26,455 bases of DNA. Source: CAYMTN01 sp964393335 (GTDB lineage Bacteria > Chloroflexota > Anaerolineae > Aggregatilineales > Aggregatilineaceae). The DNA lies in assembly GCA_964393335.1 (NCBI GenBank), contig CAYMTN010000052.1, forward strand, positions 1 to 26,455, in the 5' to 3' direction. Position numbers and translations under genes: made by a program. Shown here one piece after another: positions 8,114 to 15,614 of the stretch. Below the pieces are notes generated by a model. The model ran no database searches. It had not been told where the DNA came from and was given only the letters and a program-made list of their open reading frames with translations. Within the stretch, counting starts at the first letter, position 1. Each line of letters begins with the position of its first letter.

Positions 8114-9454
8114 ATGGACGACAAAGCCCGCGAGGTCCTTGATATTGTGAAGGCCGAAAACGTGCAGTTCATCGACCTGCAGTTCACCGATATCTTTGGA
8201 GCCACCAAAAGTGTAACGATTCCCGGCGATGCTCTGGAAGAATCTCTGACACGCGGCACTTGGTTCGATGGTTCCTCGATCCAGGGTTTTGCCCGAATCC
8301 AGGAATCCGATATGTTCCTGCGCCCGGACGCGGTAACGTTCCGCATTCTGCCCTGGACCGTAGACGACCCGCCCGGCAAGCGCGCGCGCGTGATCTGCGA
8401 CGTGCACAGCCCGGACGGCAGCCACTTCGAAGGCGATCCGCGTTATGCGCTGAAACGCGCCATTGCGCACGCTGAAAAACTGGGCTTTGTCTACAATACC
8501 GGCCCCGAACTGGAGTTTTTCCTCTTCCGTGAAAATGGGACGACTGCCGTACCGCACGACGTTGGCGGGTATTTCGATTTTTCACCCGGCGACGAGGCCC
8601 AACAGGTGCGCAGCGACATCACCCAGGCCCTGCTCGCCTTGAAGATCCATGTCGAAATGGCCCATCACGAAGTTGCCATCGGCCAGCATGAGATTGATTT
8701 CAAATACGAAAACGCCCTGCATTCCGCTGACAACGCCGTGACGTTCAAGTACACGGTCAAGGGTCTGGCGGCCAAGCATGGCCTGTTCGCAACTTTCATG
8801 CCCAAGCCGGTTTTCGGCATCAATGGCAGCGGTATGCACGTTCACCAGAGCCTGGTTGACGCCAAATCGGGCGACAGCAAAATGTACGATCCCGATGGAG
8901 AATTCGCGCTGTCCAGGGTTGCGCGGCAGTTCGTCGCGGGCCAGCTTGCCCATGCCCGTGCCCTGGCTGCCGTCGTCGCCCCGACTGTCAACAGCTACAA
9001 GCGCCTGACGCCGGGTTATGAAGCGCCGGTCTACGTGTGCTGGGCGCAGCGCAACCGCTCGGCGCTGGTCCGCGTGCCGCGTTACTCGCCCGGACGCGAG
9101 CAGAGCACGCGCGTTGAACTGCGCTTCCCGGACCCAAGCTGCAACCCCTATCTGGCGTTTGCCGTCATGCTTGAGGCTGGTCTCGACGGTATCGAAAAGG
9201 GCATGGAGCCGCCCGCGCCGGTTTCGGACGACGTGTTCCACTGGTCTTCCGAAGAACTTGAAGCCAATAACGTCGCTGTGCTGCCGGGCACGCTGGAAGA
9301 AGCCCTCGACGAATTGGCCGCCAGCCCCATACTGCGCGCCGCTCTCGGCGAGCACATCTATGTAGCCTATGACCGCGCCAAGCGGGCTGAATGGGACGAA
9401 TACCGCATTCACGTCAGCCAGTGGGAGATCGACCGTTATCTCGGCACGATCTGA
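8114..9454 (+). CDS. glnA: Glutamine synthetase, type I (alpha-like)
   Basis: Glutamine synthetase joins ammonia to glutamate at the cost of ATP. The 446-residue length matches GSI-alpha enzymes such as that of B. subtilis (444). Visible marks: WFDGSSIQGFARIQESDM near 50-67, PELEFF in the metal site, NGSGMHVHQS, the PGYEAPVY loop, and RVELRFPDPSCNPYLAF. The Tyr adenylylation segment of GSI-beta enzymes is not seen. Arg61 matches the Arg that lets B. subtilis GS respond to feedback inhibitors, so control by inhibition and not by adenylylation is likely (inference). AGGAG at 8098-8102 supports the ATG. It stands alone behind its own promoter and a palindrome-rich region; no glnR, glnB or amt gene is visible here. 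Confidence 0.97.
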   Translation: MDDKAREVLDIVKAENVQFIDLQFTDIFGATKSVTIPGDALEESLTRGTWFDGSSIQGFARIQESDMFLRPDAVTFRILPWTVDDPPGKRARVICDVHSPDGSHFEGDPRYALKRAIAHAEKLGFVYNTGPELEFFLFRENGTTAVPHDVGGYFDFSPGDEAQQVRSDITQALLALKIHVEMAHHEVAIGQHEIDFKYENALHSADNAVTFKYTVKGLAAKHGLFATFMPKPVFGINGSGMHVHQSLVDAKSGDSKMYDPDGEFALSRVARQFVAGQLAHARALAAVVAPTVNSYKRLTPGYEAPVYVCWAQRNRSALVRVPRYSPGREQSTRVELRFPDPSCNPYLAFAVMLEAGLDGIEKGMEPPAPVSDDVFHWSSEELEANNVAVLPGTLEEALDELAASPILRAALGEHIYVAYDRAKRAEWDEYRIHVSQWEIDRYLGTI

Positions 9455-9490
9455 CCCGCCGGTCCGATCCACCAAACCTGTCACATGTAT

Positions 9491-9519
9491 GGGGGCAATT
9501 TCTGCGCGAAGTTGCCCCC
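9491..9519 (+). terminator. Strong hairpin after glnA, terminator-like without T run
   Basis: GGGGGCAA (9491-9498) pairs with TTGCCCCC (9512-9519), and pairing continues inwards (TTTC with GAAG through a T-G wobble) to a 12-pair stem with a 5-base loop. No T tract follows, so it may stabilise the glnA mRNA end or need Rho. Confidence 0.5.
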
Positions 9520-9576
9520 GCTGTGGTATGATGGGACTCTGTCGTTCAATGCTAACCCAGACCAAACGAGGCCTAT

Positions 9577-10089
9577 ATGAGTTCCAGCAGCGCCCAGCAT
9601 AAAGCCATCGCCGCCCAACAAGGCCCGATCCCAATCGCCATTGTCACCGTCAGCGACACGCGCACGCCTGACACCGACGTCAACGCGGCCTATCTGCGCG
9701 AGCAAATCGCGGCTGCCGGTCATCAGGTGGCCGGTTACCGGCTGATCAAAGATGAGGCGGACCAGGTCAGCGGCGTATTGGACGAACTGGCCGCCAGCGA
9801 CGCACGCATCATTCTGTTCAACGGCGGCACAGGCATCGCCCCGCGCGACCGGACCTATGATGCCCTGAGTCGCAAGCTCGAAAAAACGCTGCCTGGATTT
9901 GGTGAGCTGTTCCGAATGCTCAGCTATGAGCAAGTCGGAGCCGCTGCTATGCTCTCACGCGCGACCGCCGGGGTCTATCACAACAAAGTGATCATCTCTA
10001 CGCCCGGCTCACCAGCGGCGGTGCGGCTCGCCTGGGAAAAACTCATCGCGCCCGAACTGGCGCACCTGGCGTGGGAAGTTGTGCGCTGA
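9577..10089 (+). CDS. MoaB/Mog-type molybdopterin adenylyltransferase
   Basis: A 170-residue MogA/MoaB-fold protein of the molybdenum cofactor pathway, which adenylates molybdopterin ahead of metal insertion. Family marks: VTVSDTR near residues 24-30, NGGTGIAPRDRT (binding loop with GGTG and the conserved Asp), LPGFGELFR, and PGSPAAVRLA. The length is that of stand-alone MoaB/Mog and no MoeA domain is present; the sequence alone does not separate MoaB from Mog. ATG 9577 has only a weak ribosome site (CGAGG). A sulfite-oxidase-fold protein that would use this cofactor is encoded at 22,513, but is not adjacent. No other Moco gene is in the window. Confidence 0.88.
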   Translation: MSSSSAQHKAIAAQQGPIPIAIVTVSDTRTPDTDVNAAYLREQIAAAGHQVAGYRLIKDEADQVSGVLDELAASDARIILFNGGTGIAPRDRTYDALSRKLEKTLPGFGELFRMLSYEQVGAAAMLSRATAGVYHNKVIISTPGSPAAVRLAWEKLIAPELAHLAWEVVR

Positions 10090-10121
10090 CGAATCACAGG
10101 CTTTTCCGCCTGAAATCGCCA

Positions 10122-10149
10122 TTGACGGACCGCGCCGGATTGGTATAAT
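10122..10149 (+). promoter_or_regulatory. Sigma-70-type promoter of the tRNA gene
   Basis: TTGACG at 10122-10127 and TATAAT at 10144-10149, 16-base spacer. Transcription should start about 5 bases before the mature tRNA 5' end. Confidence 0.85.
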
Positions 10150-10160
10150 ACACCCTACTT

Positions 10161-10235
10161 GGCGACGTAGCTCAGCGGTAGAGCAGGGGACTCATAAGCC
10201 CTTGGTCGTGTGTTCAAATCACACCGTCGCCACCA
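10161..10235 (+). tRNA. tRNA-Met (CAT anticodon)
   Basis: A full cloverleaf of 75 bases with encoded CCA. The acceptor stem GGCGACG (10161-10167) pairs with CGTCGCC (10225-10231). The D arm is GCTC...GAGC, and the T arm is GTGTG/CACAC around TTCAAAT. Anticodon CAT lies at 10193-10195 in the loop CTCATAA. The paired first base speaks against an initiator tRNA. An elongator Met tRNA is most likely, but a tRNA-Ile with lysidine-modified CAU cannot be excluded by eye. The innermost anticodon-stem pair is an A-G mismatch. Confidence 0.93.
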
Positions 10236-10241
10236 GACAGG

Positions 10242-10266
10242 CCCCGGTTTCGCAGCCGGGGTTTTT
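10242..10266 (+). terminator. Rho-independent terminator of the tRNA gene
   Basis: CCCCGG (10242-10247) pairs with CCGGGG (10256-10261), followed by five T. It lies 6 bases after the tRNA 3' end. Confidence 0.88.
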
Positions 10267-10298
10267 GATTCGTGTGTCCGTTTCCACACGGAAGACGC

Positions 10299-10326
10299 TT
10301 GTCCTTCCCCCAAGTTTGGGTACAAT
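10299..10326 (+). promoter_or_regulatory. Probable promoter of adk
   Basis: TTGTCC at 10299-10304 and TACAAT at 10321-10326 with a 16-base spacer, downstream of the tRNA terminator and 48 bases ahead of the adk start. An inverted repeat CGTGTG/CACACG (10271-10290) lies just before it. Confidence 0.55.
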
Positions 10327-10374
10327 CCTGCTGGCTCTATGTCGAATAACTTTGCACCATGAGAGGGTTTTTCC

Positions 10375-10953
10375 ATGTCACCAACATACATCGTGTTTTT
10401 TGGCCCGCCCGGCTGCGGCAAAGGGACTCAAGCCAAACGGCTCACCGAAGAACTGGACCTTACACAGGTTTCAACTGGGGAACTCTTCCGCAAACACCTG
10501 GGCGAACAAACACCCCTGGGATTACAGGCCCAGGAATACATGTCAAAAGGCGCGCTGGTCCCGGACGAGATCACGATCGGGATGGTGCGCGAACGGCTGC
10601 AGCAGCCAGACTGCCAGGCCGGGGCGATCTTTGACGGATTCCCGCGCACGCGTGACCAGGCCCAGGCGCTTGACGACCTGCTGGCCGAGTTAGGCGGTCA
10701 GGTCGATATGGTCATCGACTTTGTGCTGCCAATTGAGATTTCCCGCCAGCGATTGATGGGCCGCCAGGAAGGGCGTGCGGACGACAGGCCGGAAGTCATT
10801 GAAAAACGGCTGAACGACCACGCGGCGGTTGAGGCCAGCGTGATGCCGCACTACCACGCCAAACAAGGACTGGTTAAGCAGATCGATGCCAACCGGTCAA
10901 TTGACGAAATCTATGCAGATGTGCGAGCCTTAGTGACAGGTGCGATGGCGTAG
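10375..10953 (+). CDS. adk: Adenylate kinase
   Basis: Adenylate kinase interconverts ATP, AMP and ADP in the cytoplasm. The 192-residue protein has the P-loop GPPGCGKGT at residues 10-18, STGELFR in the AMP site, and FDGFPRT. The LID region is short (GRADDRPEVIEKRL) and has no zinc cysteines, so this is the short type, like cytosolic AK1, and not the roughly 215-residue long type of many bacteria. ATG 10375 is preceded by GAGAGGG. It stands without the usual ribosomal-protein neighbours (secY, infA), which argues for a rearranged locus or a second copy elsewhere; that cannot be settled here. Confidence 0.95.
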   Translation: MSPTYIVFFGPPGCGKGTQAKRLTEELDLTQVSTGELFRKHLGEQTPLGLQAQEYMSKGALVPDEITIGMVRERLQQPDCQAGAIFDGFPRTRDQAQALDDLLAELGGQVDMVIDFVLPIEISRQRLMGRQEGRADDRPEVIEKRLNDHAAVEASVMPHYHAKQGLVKQIDANRSIDEIYADVRALVTGAMA

Positions 10954-11049
10954 AGGCGACACTATCAGTCGTTTCATCCGGTGGAGGGAGTCGGCGCGAT
11001 CCCTTCCCCTGTGGCTAGTCCGGCAATTCGAACCCTTGGTGACGACTCC

Positions 11050-12105
11050 ATGAGCGAACAAAAATCACTACCCCGACTCTCACCCGGTGATCGATTGGGT
11101 CGCTATTCTATCCGGCGGCTGCTCGGACGTAGCAAAAAAGCCGAAGTCTACCAGGCGTTTCATCCTGACTTCAAACGTGATGTCGCCGTTAAGATATTCA
11201 TCTCGCATCCAAATCCGCCGTTGGAGCTGGCCGCGGCGTTCGGGCGCGACGTTCAGGCGATTCTCAAACTCAAACACCCAAACATCATGCGGGTATATGA
11301 GTCAGATTTTGAGGCAGGGTTCTTATTCATCGTCATGGAACTGGTTGAGAGCACCAGTCTGCGCGACCTGCTCTCGACGCATCCCACCGGCCTCATGCGC
11401 GACGAAACCATGCGCATCTTCAGCCAACTTGTCAGCGCGGTTGCCTGCGCCCATGATCAGGGCGTTGTACACGAAAACATCAAACCGGATAACGTGCTGC
11501 TGGACAGCGGCCAACGCCCGGTTCTGACCGATTTTACGCTGCCCTGCCTGCGCCAGGAATTCGCCACGATGTCCGGGGGAGCAGGCACGGCGGCATATCT
11601 CGCGCCCGAACAAATCCGGCATGTCATCACGCCGCAGTCCGACATCTACTCGCTGGGTGTTTTGCTCTATGAAATGGTCACCGGAGACGTGCCATTCAGG
11701 GGCAGTTCCCTTGAAGACGTCATCCGGCAGCATCAGGAAGTTGACCCTACCCCACCCGGCCAGATCAGCATCAATCTCGATCCGCGTCTTGAGTCTGTCA
11801 TCCTGACGGCGCTCAGCAAAAAACCGTCTGAACGGTATGCGTCCGCACGCGAGATGCTGGCCGCCCTGGAAAACGAGGAAATCGGCAACCGGTACGAAAC
11901 GGTGGCGCTGCACCGCGAAGACATCCCCGCCATACAAAAACGGCGCTCCGAGATCATCCGGTTTCAGCAAAGCCGCACGGATGAGCCAGTCGAAACCATG
12001 CCGGTGCTCTCGCGGCTGCGAACGGCTGATTTCGTCTGGCTGGTCGCGGGAGGCGTGATTGCCGCCGCCATCATCCTGGTACTGGCATTGATCATCTTGT
12101 TTTAA
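11050..12105 (+). CDS. Tail-anchored protein-kinase-like protein, predicted pseudokinase
   Basis: A 351-residue protein with a Hanks-type Ser/Thr kinase fold (about residues 17-290) and one hydrophobic segment at the extreme C-terminus (about 327-351), so the kinase-like domain should face the cytoplasm with no external sensor. Kept: the ATP-anchoring Lys48 (VAVKIF), the Lys and Asn of the catalytic loop (K145, N148), Asp161, APE at 185-187 and Asp198. Changed: the HRD triad is HEN (141-143), so the catalytic base Asp is Asn143; DFG is DFT (161-163); the glycine loop is LGRSKKAEV; and the helix-C Glu aligns with Asp67. I expect little or no phosphotransfer. I choose ATG 11050; the frame opens upstream at a GTG (10981) without a ribosome site. 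It follows adk by 96 bases and converges with the next gene. Confidence 0.85.
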   Translation: MSEQKSLPRLSPGDRLGRYSIRRLLGRSKKAEVYQAFHPDFKRDVAVKIFISHPNPPLELAAAFGRDVQAILKLKHPNIMRVYESDFEAGFLFIVMELVESTSLRDLLSTHPTGLMRDETMRIFSQLVSAVACAHDQGVVHENIKPDNVLLDSGQRPVLTDFTLPCLRQEFATMSGGAGTAAYLAPEQIRHVITPQSDIYSLGVLLYEMVTGDVPFRGSSLEDVIRQHQEVDPTPPGQISINLDPRLESVILTALSKKPSERYASAREMLAALENEEIGNRYETVALHREDIPAIQKRRSEIIRFQQSRTDEPVETMPVLSRLRTADFVWLVAGGVIAAAIILVLALIILF

Positions 12106-12157
12106 CACGCATGGTTGCCTGCGGGGCGGCCATCGTGAATCGCTCATCCGGCCCGGC

Positions 12158-14098
12158 TCATTTCCTCAGCGGCGGGAACTGCGGGCAGCCTTCCAGCACC
12201 AGGACATGCCCCTGCCCCTGGTTGGCCTCAATGTGTACCGTGCCGAATCCCTTGTGCTCAACGTCCGCGCCCCATACCGGCGACAGATTACATTCAAAAA
12301 CCGGCAAAAATGCCCGGCCTTCTTCACGCGTTTCAAAGCTGGAGTTGCCAATCAATACGACGGTGTGCTCGTCATCCTGGCGGGCGAATACGACAAAGTG
12401 CGGGTTATCGGCATACCCCACGAAGATCGTGTCCGGATCGGGGTTGGAAAACAGCGCCTGATATTTCCGGCGAACGCCGAACGCGTACCGAATCGACTGG
12501 ACCAGGTTATCCGATCGCGTCCAATCGAATGCCCACTCGCTAAACAGCGGCAGGGTTGCCGGGGGATGCGCTTCGATCATCTCGTTCGTGAAACCCAGCC
12601 CGGTATTGATCGGCTTGGTTTCCATCAGTTCGAACCCGCTGAGAATAAACGGAATCCCGGGCATCGCCACACTGAATGCCAGCGTGTAATGCACGTATTG
12701 CAGCGCAAAGGGCCGGCTGGCCGCACGCGGCGTATTGTGGCTTTCGGGCGTGGCGAAAAACGGCAGCGGCAGCCGCTCATACGCCAACCGACCCAGGAAC
12801 TCGCGCAGTTTGTCGGGCAGGTGATAATCGAACACAAGATAGCCTAACGCCGCGTTGTAACCCTCGTCCACGCTTTTTTGCTCGATCAAAAAGTTCTCTT
12901 CCCAGAACGCGAAATCGGGCGCAATATCACGCGCCGCCCGGACGATACGTTCCTTCAATTCTTCTGGCAACGCGTGCCCCATGTCCATCATCATCCCGTC
13001 GATGCCGAATTCACGCTGGTAATGCGGGATGACACCAATAATCGTATCCCACAAATCATCTACGGCGTTTTCAGGACGCGCCAGCGCCCCGTCATACATG
13101 CGGATCGTGTTATAGGCAATGTAGTTGAAGTCCGGGTGATCGTACAGGCGCAGGTAGGTCACGTCCGTCCAGGGCGGCTGGTTGTCATCCGGCGGCCAGT
13201 CGGCAAACGCGCCGGGAATGCGAAGACGTGTGCCGTCATCCAGCACGCCCACCCAACGCCCGTCTTCCATGTGGACCTGGTCGGCACGCGGCGGCTGGGC
13301 AAACATGGCACGGTATTGTTTTGGTGGCGGCGGCAGTTCGACAAATTCACGGTGCGCGACTTTGTCTTTCAGTTGGGCCAGTTCGTGCGGGGGGAAGACC
13401 GGGTTTCCGTAGGCATCGGGGGCGCTGCTGCCCGGCTCGCGATCCGGCACATTCTCCCGAATCCAGTAAAACCATCCCGGGTGCTGGCCAATCCAATCGC
13501 CGTCTTTAGAGGACGTCCGCAGCACGAATTCCATCACGACGCGCATCCCCAGCCGGTGCGCCGCTTCGACAAAACCCGCAAATAACACGTTCACGTCAAG
13601 GCCGAGCGCGGGTTCTTCGAGGTTTCGGTCGATTTCGTAAGGATTACGAATTGCATACGGCGAGCCAAGCGTTCCCTTTTTGCCGTCCTGCCCAACTGAC
13701 GAAACGGGCAGCAGGTAGACCGTGTTGATGTTCATGCTGCAAATGTAGGGCAGCAGCGCGATGCATTTCAGCAGCGAACCGGTATCGCGCCAACCGTCAG
13801 CGGACGGTTCAATCGACAGCACGCCATCGTGACCGTGGTCGTACGCCGTCGTGACGCGCGGGAAGAGATTGTACACCACTGCGCGCCGCGTCCAATCGCC
13901 GTTGCCGTTCCCTTGAACGAGCGGGCTTGGCTCCGCCGCCAGAATCTCCTGCAATTTCCCGGCATAAAAGTCGTACGGATTCACCGCTTGAGCAGTCGTG
14001 TTTTTGGCGTCCGCCCACAACCCCGGCACAAAATACGGCTGCGAAACAGCGCGGCGTTTCTCGCGGAGTGTCGCGATAATCTGTTGAAGCGCAGACAT
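12158..14098 (-). CDS. GH13 (alpha-amylase fold) protein with degenerate active site
   Basis: A 646-residue cytoplasmic protein with an alpha-amylase-type TIM barrel. Recognisable parts: INTVYLLPVSSVGQ and GSPYAIRNPYEID (GlgE-like), GMRVVMEFVL at strand beta3, FGIDGMMMDMGH at beta4, FWEENF at beta5, ESHNTPR at beta7, and GIPFILSGFEL. Asp372 and Glu400/401 could be nucleophile and acid. However, the invariant beta4 Arg is Met370, the transition-state Asp of the NHD motif is Asn455, and the beta3 D-NH signature is replaced (EFVLRT). Activity may be altered or lost; the sequence is otherwise well formed. ATG 14098 has CAGGAG on its strand at 14105-14110; an upstream in-frame ATG at 14152 lies inside a terminator and is unlikely. 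Maltosyltransferase GlgE is the nearest family I recognise, without certainty. Confidence 0.75.
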   Translation of the reverse strand: MSALQQIIATLREKRRAVSQPYFVPGLWADAKNTTAQAVNPYDFYAGKLQEILAAEPSPLVQGNGNGDWTRRAVVYNLFPRVTTAYDHGHDGVLSIEPSADGWRDTGSLLKCIALLPYICSMNINTVYLLPVSSVGQDGKKGTLGSPYAIRNPYEIDRNLEEPALGLDVNVLFAGFVEAAHRLGMRVVMEFVLRTSSKDGDWIGQHPGWFYWIRENVPDREPGSSAPDAYGNPVFPPHELAQLKDKVAHREFVELPPPPKQYRAMFAQPPRADQVHMEDGRWVGVLDDGTRLRIPGAFADWPPDDNQPPWTDVTYLRLYDHPDFNYIAYNTIRMYDGALARPENAVDDLWDTIIGVIPHYQREFGIDGMMMDMGHALPEELKERIVRAARDIAPDFAFWEENFLIEQKSVDEGYNAALGYLVFDYHLPDKLREFLGRLAYERLPLPFFATPESHNTPRAASRPFALQYVHYTLAFSVAMPGIPFILSGFELMETKPINTGLGFTNEMIEAHPPATLPLFSEWAFDWTRSDNLVQSIRYAFGVRRKYQALFSNPDPDTIFVGYADNPHFVVFARQDDEHTVVLIGNSSFETREEGRAFLPVFECNLSPVWGADVEHKGFGTVHIEANQGQGHVLVLEGCPQFPPLRK

Positions 14099-14127
14099 TT
14101 TCTGCTCCTGATGAATAGACCCGATAC

Positions 14128-14155
14128 AACAAAACGCGTGGCGCAAGTCCACGCG
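14128..14155 (-). terminator. Rho-independent terminator of the LCP gene
   Basis: On the minus strand CGCGTGG and CCACGCG form a perfect 7-pair stem (14149-14155 with 14135-14141) with a 7-base loop, followed by TTTTGTT. It separates the LCP gene from the GH13 gene. Confidence 0.75.
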
Positions 14156-14191
14156 AAGAAGAAGCGGCAGCCAGCTTCCGAGATAACTCTG

Positions 14192-15499
14192 TTACTGATT
14201 ATAATCCGGTCCGAAGACTTCGACCATCAGCGGGCCGATCTTGTCTCGATTGGGCAGCAAAACATCCTTGCCTTCATAGTTCCGCGCGTAGACGTAATCC
14301 CACCCCAAAACGGCGTTGGTGTAATTGCTGGCGGGGATATCCTTGACCCACCACGCCAACTGAAGAATCTGGTCGAGTGACAGCCCGGTATCAACGCCGT
14401 CGTTGAGTTCGCTCCACAGTTGGTAGGCACGCGGGGCCAGCTTGGGAATCATGTCGTAAGCGGTTACCTTGTCACGGATGGCGTACAACACCTGTTGCTG
14501 GCGGCGGTTGCGGTCGATGTCATCCGAACTGTGACGGCTGCGGGCGTATTTGAGCGCCGTCGCGCCATCCAGTTCGTGCCAGCCCGCCGTAATGTAAAAC
14601 GGGTCGTACCCGTAGTTCATGTCGGGGTATTCGGGATCGTAGATGTCATACGGCACTTCGACATTGATCCCGCCAATAACGTCAATCACAGCCTCGAACG
14701 TATCGAAGTTGACGATCACGTAATCGTTGACGCGGATGCCCAGGTTATACTGAATCGTACGCATCGCCATCAGCGGGCCGCCGCCCGGCCCCTCCAATTC
14801 GCCGGTTTGATACGCCGTGTTCACGCGTTCCAACCCGTAACCCGGTATCTCGACGGCCAGGTCACGCGGGATGCTCAACATGCCGACGTGATTCGTCCGG
14901 GGATCGATGCTGATCAGAATCATCGTGTCAGTGCGGAACGACATACCAAACTCGCCAGGGCGCTGGTCCATGCCCATCACCAGCACGGTGAAACGTTCCT
15001 TACCGTCCCAGGGCCGGATGATCATGCTCTCGCCGTTGCCCAGCATACCGCCGACTGGCTGGTCGCTGTCCACCTCCAGGATGCCGCCCGCCCCGTAGAT
15101 CACGGAAGTTGGCTCAAGCGGCGGTGCGCTGGTTGCGACCGTCCCTGTCAAACCGCGCGTGGCCTGAAGCAGGAAAAAAACGGTCATACTCATGACCACC
15201 GTCATGCCCAACAACGCTGCTGCAATGATGACCCACGCCCAATCATCCGGTGCGCCCAGTTCCCGCCGGACCTTGCGCCGCCGCACGCGATCGCGTGCCG
15301 TCTGCCGCTGTCCGCGCTGGCGGTGCGCCAGAGCCGGCACCGGCGATTCAACACGCGGCGGAGCCAGCGGTTTTTGGCCAGGGAAACTGTACCAGTGCTC
15401 CGCATCCAGCAGCGTACCGGCGGACCTGCCATTATCCGACTCGACGGGCCGGGCCGGGTCGTTGTGGGGCTGCGTAGGGACTGTGTTGTCTGTGGTCAT
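14192..15499 (-). CDS. LytR-CpsA-Psr (LCP) family cell-envelope protein
   Basis: LCP proteins transfer undecaprenyl-linked glycopolymers to the cell wall on the outer face of the membrane. The 435-residue protein has a basic cytoplasmic N-terminal tail (about 1-86, with QTARDRVRRRKVRRE), one membrane segment (about 87-112), and the LCP domain. Conserved parts are VLVMGMDQRPG, RTDTMILISID, SIPRDL, ERVNTAY and ATALKYARSRHSSDD followed by DRNRRQQQ, which together carry the Arg and Asp residues that hold the pyrophosphate. I choose ATG 15499, with GGAG 7 bases upstream; the in-frame ATG at 15523 has no ribosome site. A promoter lies just upstream and a terminator follows. The polymer that is transferred is unknown. 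Confidence 0.93.
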   Translation of the reverse strand: MTTDNTVPTQPHNDPARPVESDNGRSAGTLLDAEHWYSFPGQKPLAPPRVESPVPALAHRQRGQRQTARDRVRRRKVRRELGAPDDWAWVIIAAALLGMTVVMSMTVFFLLQATRGLTGTVATSAPPLEPTSVIYGAGGILEVDSDQPVGGMLGNGESMIIRPWDGKERFTVLVMGMDQRPGEFGMSFRTDTMILISIDPRTNHVGMLSIPRDLAVEIPGYGLERVNTAYQTGELEGPGGGPLMAMRTIQYNLGIRVNDYVIVNFDTFEAVIDVIGGINVEVPYDIYDPEYPDMNYGYDPFYITAGWHELDGATALKYARSRHSSDDIDRNRRQQQVLYAIRDKVTAYDMIPKLAPRAYQLWSELNDGVDTGLSLDQILQLAWWVKDIPASNYTNAVLGWDYVYARNYEGKDVLLPNRDKIGPLMVEVFGPDYNQ

Positions 15500-15528
15500 G
15501 CACAACTCCGGGCTATCTTTCATAGTGT

Positions 15529-15557
15529 ATTGTAGCGTTAAACACTTAAAGCCTCAA
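15529..15557 (-). promoter_or_regulatory. Probable promoter of the LCP gene
   Basis: On the minus strand TTGAGG (15552-15557) and TACAAT (15529-15534) are 17 bases apart, about 30 bases upstream of the LCP start. The divergent lipM gene must be read from the same 115-base interval; TAAAAT at 15563-15568 is a possible -10 for it, with no clear -35. Confidence 0.55.
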
Positions 15558-15614
15558 TGTGCTAAAATCCTCCTGCTGCGCTACGCTTATCCAACACGGG
15601 AGGAAAGAGCGGAG

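Noticed and set aside
10079..10693. Long + strand open frame running from the end of the moaB/mog gene through the tRNA into adk
   Set aside because: It spans a tRNA gene, a terminator and a promoter, and overlaps adk in another frame; no family features.
12878..13585. Open frame opposite the GH13 gene
   Set aside because: Mirror frame of a well-supported GH13-fold protein; no start signal.
14420..15535. 371-codon open frame opposite the LCP gene
   Set aside because: Shadow of a GC-rich gene: the minus-strand frame has clear LCP motifs, while this frame has low-complexity Val/His/Arg content and no ribosome site.
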